Assembly (NCBI RefSeq): GCF_007097265.1
Contig: NZ_VJZP01000003.1
Coordinates: forward strand, 62,001-126,000
Direction: 5' to 3'
Source: Flavobacterium gawalongense
GTDB lineage: Bacteria; Bacteroidota; Bacteroidia; Flavobacteriales; Flavobacteriaceae
Length of the DNA stretch: 64,000 nt
Below, piece after piece: positions 31,553-40,665 of this stretch (position 1 is the first letter of the stretch; each line of letters begins with the position of its first letter). Under the pieces are notes generated by a model. It saw only the letters and a program-made list of their open reading frames with translations, was not told the origin of the DNA and ran no database searches. The translations under genes were made by a program, and so were the position numbers.

Positions 31553-32491
31553 TTATAAATTGGTATTTAAATACTCTTGAATATTTATTCCTTCCGGTAA
31601 TCTTCCCACATTCTGAAGTTTCAGTACCGCTAATTTTTGAGCTATCGTAATGGTTTCTTCAAAATCTTTATTCAATAATTGCGCATATAAAAAACCGGTC
31701 CAAAAAGCATCTCCTGCTCCTGTGGTATCTTTTATCTCATCTATATGCGCAGCTTTTTGATGAAACATTCCACAATTCTTATCCGATAATACTACACCAT
31801 CTTTTCCTTTTGTCAGGCAAATAGTTGAAGCCCCTAATTCATGGAAATATTCAAAAATATAATCTTCAGTTTTGGATTCCGAAAAAAGTCTATAGCAATC
31901 ATCCTCACTCAGTTTGACAAGAGGATCAGTTGACAAATATTCTCTTAAAACTTGTTTCGCTTCTTCACGATCAGGCCATATTCTTTCCGAAAAATTAATA
32001 TCAATACTGGTTTGTAATCCTAATGCTTTTGCTTTTTTGGCACTTTCCAAAATCGTTGTTCGAGCCGGATTTTTGCTTAAAGCAAAACAAGTGGTATGAA
32101 AAATCTTGGCACTTTCCAGTAACTCCTCTGGAATTTGACTTTGGTTTATTTGATAATCCGCTTCTCTGTAAGGAATAAAATCTGGCGTACCAGTTGATTT
32201 TGATACAAAAATAACGGAGGTTGGCTCGGTATCTGATTTTCTTACTTGGGAAGTAATTACATTATTTGCTTTTAATTTCCGAACAATATATTCTCCCAAA
32301 CCATCCTGACCGCAAGTGGCTACTAATACGGATTTCAATCCCAATCTTGTGGCATTCACCGCTACATTTGTAGGTGAGCCACCCAGAAAACGGTGATAAT
32401 CTTTTGTTCTATTTATCGAAGTATTTACTTCATGACCAATGAAATCAATCAATACTTCTCCTGCGCATATTATGTCTATTGTTTTTTCCAA
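31553..32491 (-). CDS. PfkB-family sugar kinase, probable fructokinase (unit A)
   Basis: A cytosolic ribokinase-fold kinase of 312 residues. The N-terminal glycine-rich segment FLGGSPTNVAVNATRLGL and the C-terminal signature DTTGAGDAFWTGFLYAQLL, with the catalytic Asp in GAGDAF, are complete. The closest functional guess from the operon (glycosidase directly upstream, sugar carriers, trehalase) is fructokinase, giving fructose-6-phosphate. A second PfkB kinase in unit C (53400-54308) has clearly different sequence. One base separates it from the upstream glycosidase stop. Confidence 0.88.
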   Translation of the reverse strand: MEKTIDIICAGEVLIDFIGHEVNTSINRTKDYHRFLGGSPTNVAVNATRLGLKSVLVATCGQDGLGEYIVRKLKANNVITSQVRKSDTEPTSVIFVSKSTGTPDFIPYREADYQINQSQIPEELLESAKIFHTTCFALSKNPARTTILESAKKAKALGLQTSIDINFSERIWPDREEAKQVLREYLSTDPLVKLSEDDCYRLFSESKTEDYIFEYFHELGASTICLTKGKDGVVLSDKNCGMFHQKAAHIDEIKDTTGAGDAFWTGFLYAQLLNKDFEETITIAQKLAVLKLQNVGRLPEGINIQEYLNTNL

Positions 32492-32492
32492 T

Positions 32493-33671
32493 TTAAACTA
32501 AAAATTTAAAGTTTGTATGTATACTTTGATGCAACATCACTGTTGCTGCTGCGCTCCAAGCACAAAATGGGACTCCATTTGGCGCTTTGGTTTCACTATT
32601 GAAATTTTCGTAAAAACTAAAATTTTCAATAGCATTTGCTTCATTTATGGCATTCAAAAGTTGGTTAGCTTTCTCTCCTTTTTCTTTGGCGAGCAAAGCC
32701 AATCCGAAAAATCCATTAACCATGGACCAACTGCCACCATTGTGAAACTCATTTGGATAATTCCTAAATTCGTATTTACAATTATTTCTAAGCAGATTCC
32801 AATCTAAATCACTTTCTTTTATTGGTGGCCAAAAAGCGGGAATTAATTTTAAAGGCCTTTCATTTGAAAGATTTATGGCGTGTTCTAAAATACTTTTTTG
32901 AAAATTTTGATCGCCAATATTCAAATACAAAGCCAGCGAATTCGCAAAAGCATCAAACTGTATTTTGTATCCTGCAGGCGAAAAAGAACAAGGCATATAT
33001 TTTTGAATGTTCACTTCATTGTACGCTCTTTCGTGGTATTTCTCTCCAATTGAATTTGGAGTAAAATTAATTTCGATCTGTTCGGTTATTTTTTCAATTT
33101 TAGCCGCAATCGAATTGTCTTTTGCAAAATGATTATAACTTTTTAAAGCCCAAATTCTAAGTAATTGATCGTATAAAACATACCCGTCGGTAATGTATTC
33201 ATCAGCCCAATTTCCTGATAGAGGAACGTATAAAAGTCCTTTATTATTGAATTCCCAAGCTTCCAAAAGTTGCAAACATTTCAAGATATTGTTTTCGTAT
33301 TTTTTAACGAAAGTGGAATCCTTTTGATAAAAAGCATATTGGCAAATCCCAATAATAAACCAAGTTACGGCATCCACTCTTCCCGCTAAACCTCCATAAC
33401 TCACTTCAACAATGTCACCATTCGTCATTACATTTGATGGAATAGTTCCATTATAATGTTGATTATTAGCCAATGTTTCTAATGTCTTCCGAAAAGTCTC
33501 AATCAAATCATCATCTCCGGAAGCTAAAGCAGCTAATCCACAAATCACACCATCACGTGCCCAGACTCTTTTGTAATTGGAAATATTTTGAGCACTTGCC
33601 AGAAACCCTTCTGAGGAAGATACTTTTTGAAGCAATTCTATTGCCTTTGTGTAATTTAAATCACTATTCAT
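32493..33671 (-). CDS. Cytosolic (alpha/alpha)6-barrel glycoside hydrolase, invertase/amylo-alpha-1,6-glucosidase-like
   Basis: A 392-residue protein without signal peptide. The motif NYKRVWARDGVICGLAALAS, the later EVSYGGLAGRVDAVTWFIIG and LYVPLSGNWADEYITDGYVL are typical of six-hairpin glycosidases such as amylo-alpha-1,6-glucosidase and neutral invertases (GH100-like). I cannot place the family with certainty. The neighbours (SLC45-type sucrose/maltose carrier 6 bp upstream, fructokinase 1 bp downstream) favour hydrolysis of a fructose-containing disaccharide such as sucrose in the cytosol. This substrate call is inference. Confidence 0.7.
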   Translation of the reverse strand: MNSDLNYTKAIELLQKVSSSEGFLASAQNISNYKRVWARDGVICGLAALASGDDDLIETFRKTLETLANNQHYNGTIPSNVMTNGDIVEVSYGGLAGRVDAVTWFIIGICQYAFYQKDSTFVKKYENNILKCLQLLEAWEFNNKGLLYVPLSGNWADEYITDGYVLYDQLLRIWALKSYNHFAKDNSIAAKIEKITEQIEINFTPNSIGEKYHERAYNEVNIQKYMPCSFSPAGYKIQFDAFANSLALYLNIGDQNFQKSILEHAINLSNERPLKLIPAFWPPIKESDLDWNLLRNNCKYEFRNYPNEFHNGGSWSMVNGFFGLALLAKEKGEKANQLLNAINEANAIENFSFYENFNSETKAPNGVPFCAWSAAATVMLHQSIHTNFKFLV

Positions 33672-33677
33672 ATTGTA

Positions 33678-34979
33678 TTAATTTGTAGCTTTTTTACTTT
33701 TAATCAAGAGTGTAAAAAAGGCACTGATGAGTAAGAGAACACCTGCAAAGCTTATTGCTAATCGAGGATCATTATTTAAAAAATGTTTAAGAATGTAACC
33801 AAATGATAAATTTTGGATGATCATTGGAATAACAATCATCATGTTAATGATTCCCATATATACACCATATCGTTCTTTTGGTATATCCGAAACAACCATC
33901 AGATAAGGTATCCCCATCATACTTGCCCAACCAATACCAAAACCTGTTATTGCAAAAAACAACAAATTTTTATCTTGTATATGCGGAAACGTCAAAAAAC
34001 CAATTGCTGCTAATAATAAACAAAAAGCATGAACATTTTTCGCACTGTATTTTCTGGCAAACCCTACTAATGCAAATGCGGTCAAAAAAGTTACAATATT
34101 ATACCATCCATTAACTAATCCTGTCCATCCAACCGCTGTTTCATATGCCGCCGGGTCGCTTTTAGGTGTAGCGTTCCAAACAGACAAAGCAATACTTTTA
34201 GAAGAGTTTTGCCAATAACAAAATAAAGCATACCACTGAAATAAATAAACCAAAGCTAATTGCCACATCACTTTTGGCATATCTCCAATTGCTGAAAATA
34301 TTTCTACAATTGGCTCAAACAAACCTCGTTTTTCAGCTCTTAAATGAGCTAATTCTTCTTCTGACGGGGGTATTTCACTTGTAGTTCTGATGCTCCACCA
34401 TATAGAACCTATGGAGCAAAATGCTCCTAAAAAAAACGAAGCATAAACCCATGTGGGCAATGAACCCGTTTTTCCTATAAAAATCATTGGAAAAATAAAT
34501 AACGATAAGTTGGCCAATGTTTGTCCCAAACCGGTAAAAAAACTTTGCATCTGGAAACCAACAGGTTGTTGTTCATCATCTAATTTATCAGCAATAAAAG
34601 CTCTGTAAGGTTCCATTGCAGTATTATTACCGGCGTCTAGAATCCAAAGTAAACCTGCTGCCATCCACAACGAACTACTGTAAGGAAATAATAGTAAACA
34701 AATACTACACATCAAGGCGCCTATAAAAAAATAAGGCTTACGTCTTCCCCATCTTGGGTGCCACGTCTTGTCGCTTAATGCCCCAATCAAAGGTTGTATT
34801 AATAATCCTGTAACAGGACCCGCAAGATTAAGTATTGGAATTTGGTCAGGACTTGCCCCTAAAAAATCATATATTGGATTTACAGCACTTTGTTGTAACC
34901 CAAAACTATATTGAATGCCAAAAAAACCGACATTCATATTCCATATTTGCCAAAAATTTAATTTTATTTTACTTCCCAT
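33678..34979 (-). CDS. MFS transporter of SLC45/sucrose-maltose type
   Basis: A 433-residue, 12-helix inner-membrane symporter. The loop after helix 2, GALSDKTWHPRWGRRKPYFF, is typical of the SLC45-like disaccharide/H+ symporters (sucrose, maltose); the first helix FGIQYSFGLQQSAVNPIYDF also fits. It is the first gene of the five-gene unit A and stands 35 bp downstream of a TAAATTTA box preceded by a pair of LacI-type operators (35061-35095), so it is very probably under sugar control. Confidence 0.85.
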   Translation of the reverse strand: MGSKIKLNFWQIWNMNVGFFGIQYSFGLQQSAVNPIYDFLGASPDQIPILNLAGPVTGLLIQPLIGALSDKTWHPRWGRRKPYFFIGALMCSICLLLFPYSSSLWMAAGLLWILDAGNNTAMEPYRAFIADKLDDEQQPVGFQMQSFFTGLGQTLANLSLFIFPMIFIGKTGSLPTWVYASFFLGAFCSIGSIWWSIRTTSEIPPSEEELAHLRAEKRGLFEPIVEIFSAIGDMPKVMWQLALVYLFQWYALFCYWQNSSKSIALSVWNATPKSDPAAYETAVGWTGLVNGWYNIVTFLTAFALVGFARKYSAKNVHAFCLLLAAIGFLTFPHIQDKNLLFFAITGFGIGWASMMGIPYLMVVSDIPKERYGVYMGIINMMIVIPMIIQNLSFGYILKHFLNNDPRLAISFAGVLLLISAFFTLLIKSKKATN

Positions 34980-35018
34980 TCTTTGGTTGATGCATTGGTG
35001 GTTTGTTAATTTTTTTTT

Positions 35019-35095
35019 TAAATTTAATTTTTAAATTCCCAATTCAGAAAGGAATTAAAACAAAAACGTTTTCGGAATAACCGAAAACGTTTTCG
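35019..35095 (-). promoter_or_regulatory. Paired LacI-type operator plus -7 box, unit A
   Basis: A perfect palindrome CGAAAACGTTTTCG at 35082-35095 and a one-mismatch copy (CAAAAACGTTTTCG on the plus strand) at 35061-35074 have centres 21 bp apart. On the minus strand the perfect site is distal and the degenerate one proximal to the gene. After 34 nt follows TAAATTTA (35026-35019), a -7-like box, 40 nt before the SLC45-type gene. No good TTG -33 element is present. The CG centre suits LacI-family proteins with a hinge leucine. Confidence 0.75.
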
Positions 35096-35118
35096 AAATG
35101 TTAAAGTAATCTAAATTT

Positions 35119-36042
35119 TTAACCTTTATTTTTCGCAAATGGAATAATTATTTTTGCTTCCCATTTCAGTTCATCGCCACCATTAAAAGGATTTGCAAGA
35201 AAATGCTCTAGTGGTTTATTGTCTAATTTAATGTCATGCTCCTTCGCATAATCCAACAATGCAAACCATGCTCTGTCAGAAGTTCTGAAACTCCCATAAT
35301 AGGTAGCCTTCAAACCTCTTATGGCTGGCAATGTTTTGAATTTAACAAGCTCATTTTCGATAATTTTGGCCTTCTTATCAATTGGAAAACAATAATTAAA
35401 GCTAATCGTTTCTTTATCAAGATTCCAACTTTCAATTTCTAAATAAGGTCTTCCTATTATCTTGATATTGTTCTGTTGCAAAAAACCTGTTATAATTCCA
35501 TTATTGGCAATCATGCTTTGTGCTTTTTCCTGTAATACACTTGTCAGTTTTAAATATGCTACAAATGTTTCTTCAGAAGTACCTTCACCATCAATTTTGA
35601 CTTTAAAGTTTTTTATATAATTATTTAAGCCGTTTTTAAAATCAGTTATTTTTTTAATTTGCTCCACTTTAAAACTGGTATTGTAAAAAGGAGCAGTAAA
35701 TCTATTGAACAAACTATTATTTAAATCTTTTATGCCAACTGTCACTGAAGTTATTGAGTCATCAATTGAGTTCATTTCCCAAGTATATTCCATATGGACA
35801 TTCCCTTTTTTCATTTCTTGCTTGATGAAATCAAAATTTCTCTTTTCCAGAGTAGTATAATTTTCTTTTTGATTTACTAATTGAGCGGCTGACCATTCCT
35901 GAACACCTTGAAAAACGGTTCCTGTAGCAGTTTTAACTTCAAATGAAATAACATAGTCACTCTCTTTTATAAGTAAATACCAAACTAAAAACAATGAGAA
36001 AAACGCACCAAATCCTATTATAATTTTTTTTCTAACTGTCAT
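35119..36042 (-). CDS. Membrane-anchored SRPBCC-GyrI-like protein, unknown function
   Basis: A 307-residue protein with one N-terminal membrane helix (about 5-23: IIIGFGAFFSLFLVWYLL), a middle region resembling a START/SRPBCC (polyketide-cyclase-like) fold (SFEVKTATGTVFQGVQEWSA to about 150), and a C-terminal GyrI-like effector-binding domain (about 165-305: NIKIIGRPYLEIESW, LKATYYGSFRTSDRAWFALL, LEHFLANP). GyrI-like domains bind small hydrophobic or charged ligands. It begins 2 bp after the stop of the haloperoxidase-like gene, so it belongs to the VCBS/haloperoxidase block. Ligand unknown. Confidence 0.75.
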   Translation of the reverse strand: MTVRKKIIIGFGAFFSLFLVWYLLIKESDYVISFEVKTATGTVFQGVQEWSAAQLVNQKENYTTLEKRNFDFIKQEMKKGNVHMEYTWEMNSIDDSITSVTVGIKDLNNSLFNRFTAPFYNTSFKVEQIKKITDFKNGLNNYIKNFKVKIDGEGTSEETFVAYLKLTSVLQEKAQSMIANNGIITGFLQQNNIKIIGRPYLEIESWNLDKETISFNYCFPIDKKAKIIENELVKFKTLPAIRGLKATYYGSFRTSDRAWFALLDYAKEHDIKLDNKPLEHFLANPFNGGDELKWEAKIIIPFAKNKG

Positions 36043-36044
36043 TG

Positions 36045-37370
36045 TTATTTAATCATCTTTAATTTTTTTACAATAAAATCACCTACATTCTTTCCTTGAC
36101 CAATTCCATTAATAATTGCTGCTTTGTAATGAATTCCACCGTAAAAACGGCTCATTGCCGCCTCTTTAGCAGCAGCATCAAAAGAAGTGAATGTTCTTTT
36201 CGGCAATCCAAATTGCAGTTCAGTATCGTCTACAAAAGCAAAATTATCGCCAAAAACAGATGTCAAAACAGTTGCAGAACTATTAGAAACTACAGAGTGA
36301 CCACTAGAATATTCAGGAAATGGTGGTGTTTGTAATAAAGGCTTCCAGTTTTCATCAATATTTTGGTTGATTACGGTTTCCGGACGCACCACATTACTTC
36401 TAAATTTTTCATCCCAACAACTAATAAACCCTTCAAAAATTCCAATCGACGTTTTGGTGTAGGCAAAAACTGTTTTTGCAAAATCGGCATTCGATTTTCT
36501 ACAGGCAATTTGTACAATTCCCATCCAATGCCCTCCTGGTGTGATTTTCTTTTTGGCAAACATCATGTGACCCTGACTCACTGACACATAGGGATTACAA
36601 TCCCAGAATTGGGCAATTTTAATTTCCTCTGAATTGTCTCCTTTTTTAATCATCTCTTTGCTTATGTCATACACTTCTTGTACTTCTTTAAAAAATGGTG
36701 ATTTTTTTTCTAAAGAAAATGACAAAGCAGGCACTGGCTTAAACTGCGAAGCCGAATCCAAAACCAAAGTCCTGATTTCTCCCCAATGCGGCTCTACGGC
36801 ATCCATATAGGCTGGAGGAGTTGGCTGCCATCTTCCCGGTTGATTTGCATAAACAGAAAATTTAGACATGGTTCGGGTTTGTTTGTAATTATCCTTTCCC
36901 ATCCATTTTTTGATACGTTCAGCCACTTTAAGTCCATATTCTTTGGAAGCTTCAAACTCTACTTCATTTTCATCACTCCATTTTTGATACAAACTATCTC
37001 TGAATTTTTCCACTAATTCTTCAGAAAAAACCAATTGCTTGGTTACTTCCATGTGTGCAATCAATGCAGCTATTGGTTGATTCACACCACTCTTTGAATC
37101 TAATTTTGGTATAGAATCCAATCCGTTCAGTTGATTTTGGAGACTTGCATAGGTTTTACTGTTTTGGGCTATTACTTCATAAGCCGCAATATTCGGGTAG
37201 ACAAAAATTCTACTCGCAACCGGAGGCGAAAATATATCGTGAACCATAATTTGAGTCACATTATCTATTGCCGCATGATATTCATTGGTAGTAACTATAA
37301 TAGATTTATCCTTTTTACAAGAAATTAAAAGAAGGCAAATCACCGCAATACTTAAAATTTTCGTTTTCAT
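36045..37370 (-). CDS. Vanadium-dependent haloperoxidase/PAP2-family lipoprotein
   Basis: A 441-residue exported lipoprotein (MKTKILSIAVICLLLISCKK, Cys18). The C-terminal half shows the complete vanadate/phosphate-binding site of vanadium haloperoxidases and PAP2 phosphatases: KFRSNVVRP (Lys322, Arg329), PEYSSGH (Ser356-Gly357-His358) and SRFYGGIH (Arg408, His414). Two outcomes are possible, halide oxidation with H2O2 or phosphatase action; sequence does not decide. The length exceeds plain PAP2 enzymes and fits bacterial haloperoxidase-like proteins. It is encoded between two VCBS lipoproteins and a GyrI-like protein, with 34 bp and 2 bp gaps, so it is in one transcription unit with them. 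Confidence 0.82.
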   Translation of the reverse strand: MKTKILSIAVICLLLISCKKDKSIIVTTNEYHAAIDNVTQIMVHDIFSPPVASRIFVYPNIAAYEVIAQNSKTYASLQNQLNGLDSIPKLDSKSGVNQPIAALIAHMEVTKQLVFSEELVEKFRDSLYQKWSDENEVEFEASKEYGLKVAERIKKWMGKDNYKQTRTMSKFSVYANQPGRWQPTPPAYMDAVEPHWGEIRTLVLDSASQFKPVPALSFSLEKKSPFFKEVQEVYDISKEMIKKGDNSEEIKIAQFWDCNPYVSVSQGHMMFAKKKITPGGHWMGIVQIACRKSNADFAKTVFAYTKTSIGIFEGFISCWDEKFRSNVVRPETVINQNIDENWKPLLQTPPFPEYSSGHSVVSNSSATVLTSVFGDNFAFVDDTELQFGLPKRTFTSFDAAAKEAAMSRFYGGIHYKAAIINGIGQGKNVGDFIVKKLKMIK

Positions 37371-37404
37371 TTTTTTATTAATTTGTAGGTTCCTTTTTAT
37401 ATTG

Positions 37405-40400
37405 TTATTTCTTTATTGAAGGCATTTCATACAACTCCGCCTTTTTATTATTTATGGTAATCAATACATATTTTTTACCATTGAAATTGATTAGATCCAA
37501 ATGTCTGACTGCCTTTTGAGTCAAATCAATCCCGATTTGATTTCCTAAAAATATTGTTTTTTCATTTTTGATTAAAGCCCCGGAGAAACCATCAAATCTA
37601 CTGTGATAAGGGGAAACTCCAAAATAATTACCTGCTGCAAAAACTTCCTCCTTGGCATCTGAATCAAAATTGGATTTCACAAAACAAGTAATTGGAGCCA
37701 CTTGCATTTTATTCGAAAATGGCACGAAAGTAAATTTTCCATTATTGTTTTTCAAATAACCCGATTTCAAATTATGAACTTCAAATAATTTCCCTTTTTC
37801 AAGCATTTTAGGATCAAAAACTTCTTCGAGTGTTTTTCCGGCAAAAGATTTATAACTGTTGAATTTCTTTTTTAGCATCCCGCTGAATTGTTCTGCCAAT
37901 TCGTCGAGGCTCATTGTGGTATAATACTGTCCTTTCTTTTCTATTGCCACAATCGTTTCAAAAGATCCGTTGGCATCAAAATCATCATAATACATCTTCA
38001 TTGGAAAATCCCGCGACGCTTTAAATTTGGAATTCATTCCCCAGTTTCCTACCAAATAATCGGCATCACCATCCTGATCAATATCAAAAGAAATTACCGA
38101 TTGCCACAATCCATTGCTTTTTTCCGGAAAAACCGTTGCTGTTACATCCGTAAATTTACCGTTTTTATTCGCAAAAAAAGTAGGTTTCATCCATTCTCCA
38201 ACCACTATTAAATCTGTTTTTCCATCTTTGTTAAAATCAGTAAAAACTGCATCCGTAACCATTCCGATTTTTGAAAACGTTTTACTTTCAGCGATAGTGA
38301 ATGTTCCTTTATTGTTGTTCAATAAATAGCAATCCGGCATACTTCCAAATCTGTTATTCACAGAATTATTTGCAACGAAAATATCTAAATCACCATCTTT
38401 ATCATAATCAAAAGTCTTCACAACCGATGCGTTTTGGGTCAATTTTGGTAAAGTTGTTTTTAGAAATTGATTGTTTTTATTTAAATAGAGTCGGTCTTGT
38501 AAATTAGATGCGTTTTCACCTCCACCGGAAGCTACATATAAATCATTGATTTTGTCATTATTGAAATCTCCTATTACAGCCGAAGCGTCTTCAAAAACGG
38601 AATCCTTTTCGATTTCAGCAAATTCTTTTTTAGCAAATCCACTTTGATTTTGAAAGTAAATTGCAGCTTTTTTACCTTTGGAACCACCAAAGAAAACATC
38701 CTCTTTTCCATCGCCATTCAAATCCCCAATTGCAGTTGCAGATCCACGATCAGAACGTTGGTATGGAATTAATTTTTGGAAAACAAAATCAATATAATCA
38801 TTTTCCTGATGTGTAAAATCAATTCCTAATCCCGTTTCCACTTTTTTGAAAATTGGTAAAACGGCAGGATGTAATTTTTTGTAATCAAAAGCTTTCCTGT
38901 CCTTGTTCGCTTTTATGGTAAGCGTTTGACACGTTTTAACATTCTTCAATGTTTGGTATGTTTTGTCAGGCCAAATAACTACTAAAGAATCTACTTTGCC
39001 AATTTTTCCATAACCAAAATGAATCATCGGCTCTGATGAAGATTCAAATCCTCTTGTGGTTTGTAGTTCTTTGAATTGTTTTTTACCTTTGGCATACGAA
39101 ATTACTTTGGCACCAATTCCGAAAGTATTTTTTCCAGCAAACTGCAATTTCAATTTTAAATAATTAGAATTTTTATTGGTTGCATTTATATATACTGATG
39201 CTACGCTGTTTAAATTATTAGTAATAACATCCAAATCTCCGTCATTATCAATATCGGCATACCCGCTTCCATTTGAAATTATAGAATCATTTTCTATCCA
39301 ATCATTCGATCTGTTTTTAAATTGCAAATCAGATGAACCTTGAAAAACATAATTCGTCACGCTTCCCTTTGGCATCCGCTTCAAAGCTTCTTTATCCAAT
39401 AACTTTGTGGTGTTGATTTTGCTTTTTATTTGATCATTTGAATAGTATTTCACATAATCCAAATCATTTGGACGCTTCGGAATTCCGTTACAAACAAATA
39501 TATCCTGTTCCCCATCTTGATCATAATCCGCAAATAAGGTACTCCAACTCCAATCTGTTGCCGCTACACCACTCAACAAAGCGATTTCGGTAAAATGATT
39601 TCCTGCTTGATTCAATTGCAACGTATTTCTGGTGTACTGATAATGATAGCCTAATTTTTCGGTTCTCATTTTTAGCATTTGAGCGTTATCATCCCCCAAT
39701 GAAGATTTCAAGACTTTCTCCTCTTCAGGAAGCATGTCTAAGCTAAAGATATCCGGAAACCCATCATGATTAACATCGGTAACATCAACACCCATCGAGA
39801 ATCTACTTGTATGCCCGAAGTATTGTTTTAAACTTTCCGTAAAAGTGCCATCTCCATTATTTAGGTAATAGTAATCGTCTTCATGAAAATCATTGCCCAC
39901 ATAAATATCTGGGTAACCATCCAAATTAAAATCAGATACCGCCAAACCTAAACCGTATCCATTGGCTCCACCAAAAATTCCTGCTTGTACACTAACATCT
40001 ACAAATTTCCCATCATCGTTTCTAAATAATTTGTCACCACATTCATAGTTTCTATTATTTCGGATACTGGCTGCCCCAAAGGATAGCTCAGAGTGCACTG
40101 CGTGATTTAGCAAATACATATCTAAATCCCCATCTAAATCATAGTCCAGAAAAGCAACTGAAGTACTATAATTATCAAGATCTAAACCATATTCTGCAGC
40201 ACTTTCTGTAAACGTATTGTCCTTATTATTGATAAATAATTCATTATGCCCCTCAAAACCATTGATACCAACAACTGCACACACATAAATATCTAAAAAC
40301 CCATCCCCATTTACATCGGCCATTACGGTTCCAGTATTCCAATCACTTTGACCATCAACTCCTGCTTTTGCGGTTATATCCTCAAACTTATTATTGCCTT

Positions 40401-40665
40401 TATTCAAATACAATTTATTTTTACCTTGATTTGAAGTAAAATAAACATCAACCAAACCATCATTATTAATATCTCCAAGAGCAACACCTCCTCCATTATA
40501 ATAATAGAGATAATCTAAAATGGAGATGTTTTTGGATTCTAATAATTGGTTATTGAACGTAATATTGCTTTCCTCCGAAGAAAGCTTTTCAAACAATTGG
40601 TTTTGTTTTTTGGAACAACCAATAAACAGCAATGAAGCCAGTCCTATTCTAAAAAAATTATTCAT
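37405..40665 (-). CDS. VCBS/FG-GAP repeat lipoprotein with ASPIC/UnbV domain (paralogue 2)
   Basis: A surface or periplasmic lipoprotein of 1086 residues from the ATG at 40665 (lipobox LLFIGCSKKQ). It holds many FG-GAP/VCBS blades with calcium-type loops (DINNDGLVDVYF, DVNGDGFLDIYV, DYDLDGDLDMYL), two propellers separated by an ASPIC/UnbV domain (NTFGIGAKVISYAKG to IWPDKTYQTLKNV), and further blades to the C-terminus. It is clearly paralogous to the upstream gene over its full length. Its start overlaps the stop of that gene by 8 bp, implying coupled synthesis. Function is not established; such proteins often lie beside SusCD pairs. The longer frame from 40695 is rejected since it precedes the lipoprotein signal. 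Confidence 0.88.
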   Translation of the reverse strand: MNNFFRIGLASLLFIGCSKKQNQLFEKLSSEESNITFNNQLLESKNISILDYLYYYNGGGVALGDINNDGLVDVYFTSNQGKNKLYLNKGNNKFEDITAKAGVDGQSDWNTGTVMADVNGDGFLDIYVCAVVGINGFEGHNELFINNKDNTFTESAAEYGLDLDNYSTSVAFLDYDLDGDLDMYLLNHAVHSELSFGAASIRNNRNYECGDKLFRNDDGKFVDVSVQAGIFGGANGYGLGLAVSDFNLDGYPDIYVGNDFHEDDYYYLNNGDGTFTESLKQYFGHTSRFSMGVDVTDVNHDGFPDIFSLDMLPEEEKVLKSSLGDDNAQMLKMRTEKLGYHYQYTRNTLQLNQAGNHFTEIALLSGVAATDWSWSTLFADYDQDGEQDIFVCNGIPKRPNDLDYVKYYSNDQIKSKINTTKLLDKEALKRMPKGSVTNYVFQGSSDLQFKNRSNDWIENDSIISNGSGYADIDNDGDLDVITNNLNSVASVYINATNKNSNYLKLKLQFAGKNTFGIGAKVISYAKGKKQFKELQTTRGFESSSEPMIHFGYGKIGKVDSLVVIWPDKTYQTLKNVKTCQTLTIKANKDRKAFDYKKLHPAVLPIFKKVETGLGIDFTHQENDYIDFVFQKLIPYQRSDRGSATAIGDLNGDGKEDVFFGGSKGKKAAIYFQNQSGFAKKEFAEIEKDSVFEDASAVIGDFNNDKINDLYVASGGGENASNLQDRLYLNKNNQFLKTTLPKLTQNASVVKTFDYDKDGDLDIFVANNSVNNRFGSMPDCYLLNNNKGTFTIAESKTFSKIGMVTDAVFTDFNKDGKTDLIVVGEWMKPTFFANKNGKFTDVTATVFPEKSNGLWQSVISFDIDQDGDADYLVGNWGMNSKFKASRDFPMKMYYDDFDANGSFETIVAIEKKGQYYTTMSLDELAEQFSGMLKKKFNSYKSFAGKTLEEVFDPKMLEKGKLFEVHNLKSGYLKNNNGKFTFVPFSNKMQVAPITCFVKSNFDSDAKEEVFAAGNYFGVSPYHSRFDGFSGALIKNEKTIFLGNQIGIDLTQKAVRHLDLINFNGKKYVLITINNKKAELYEMPSIKK

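Noticed and set aside
36045..37370. Simple lipid phosphatase (PAP2) annotation
   Set aside because: The protein is a soluble-type lipoprotein without the membrane helices of lipid PAP2 enzymes, so I list it as haloperoxidase/PAP2 family and leave the reaction open.
38272..38285. Operator-like TGAAAACGTTTTAC inside the second VCBS gene
   Set aside because: Only 11 of 14 positions match, it stands alone without a paired site, and it arises from ordinary codons (Lys-Thr-Phe).
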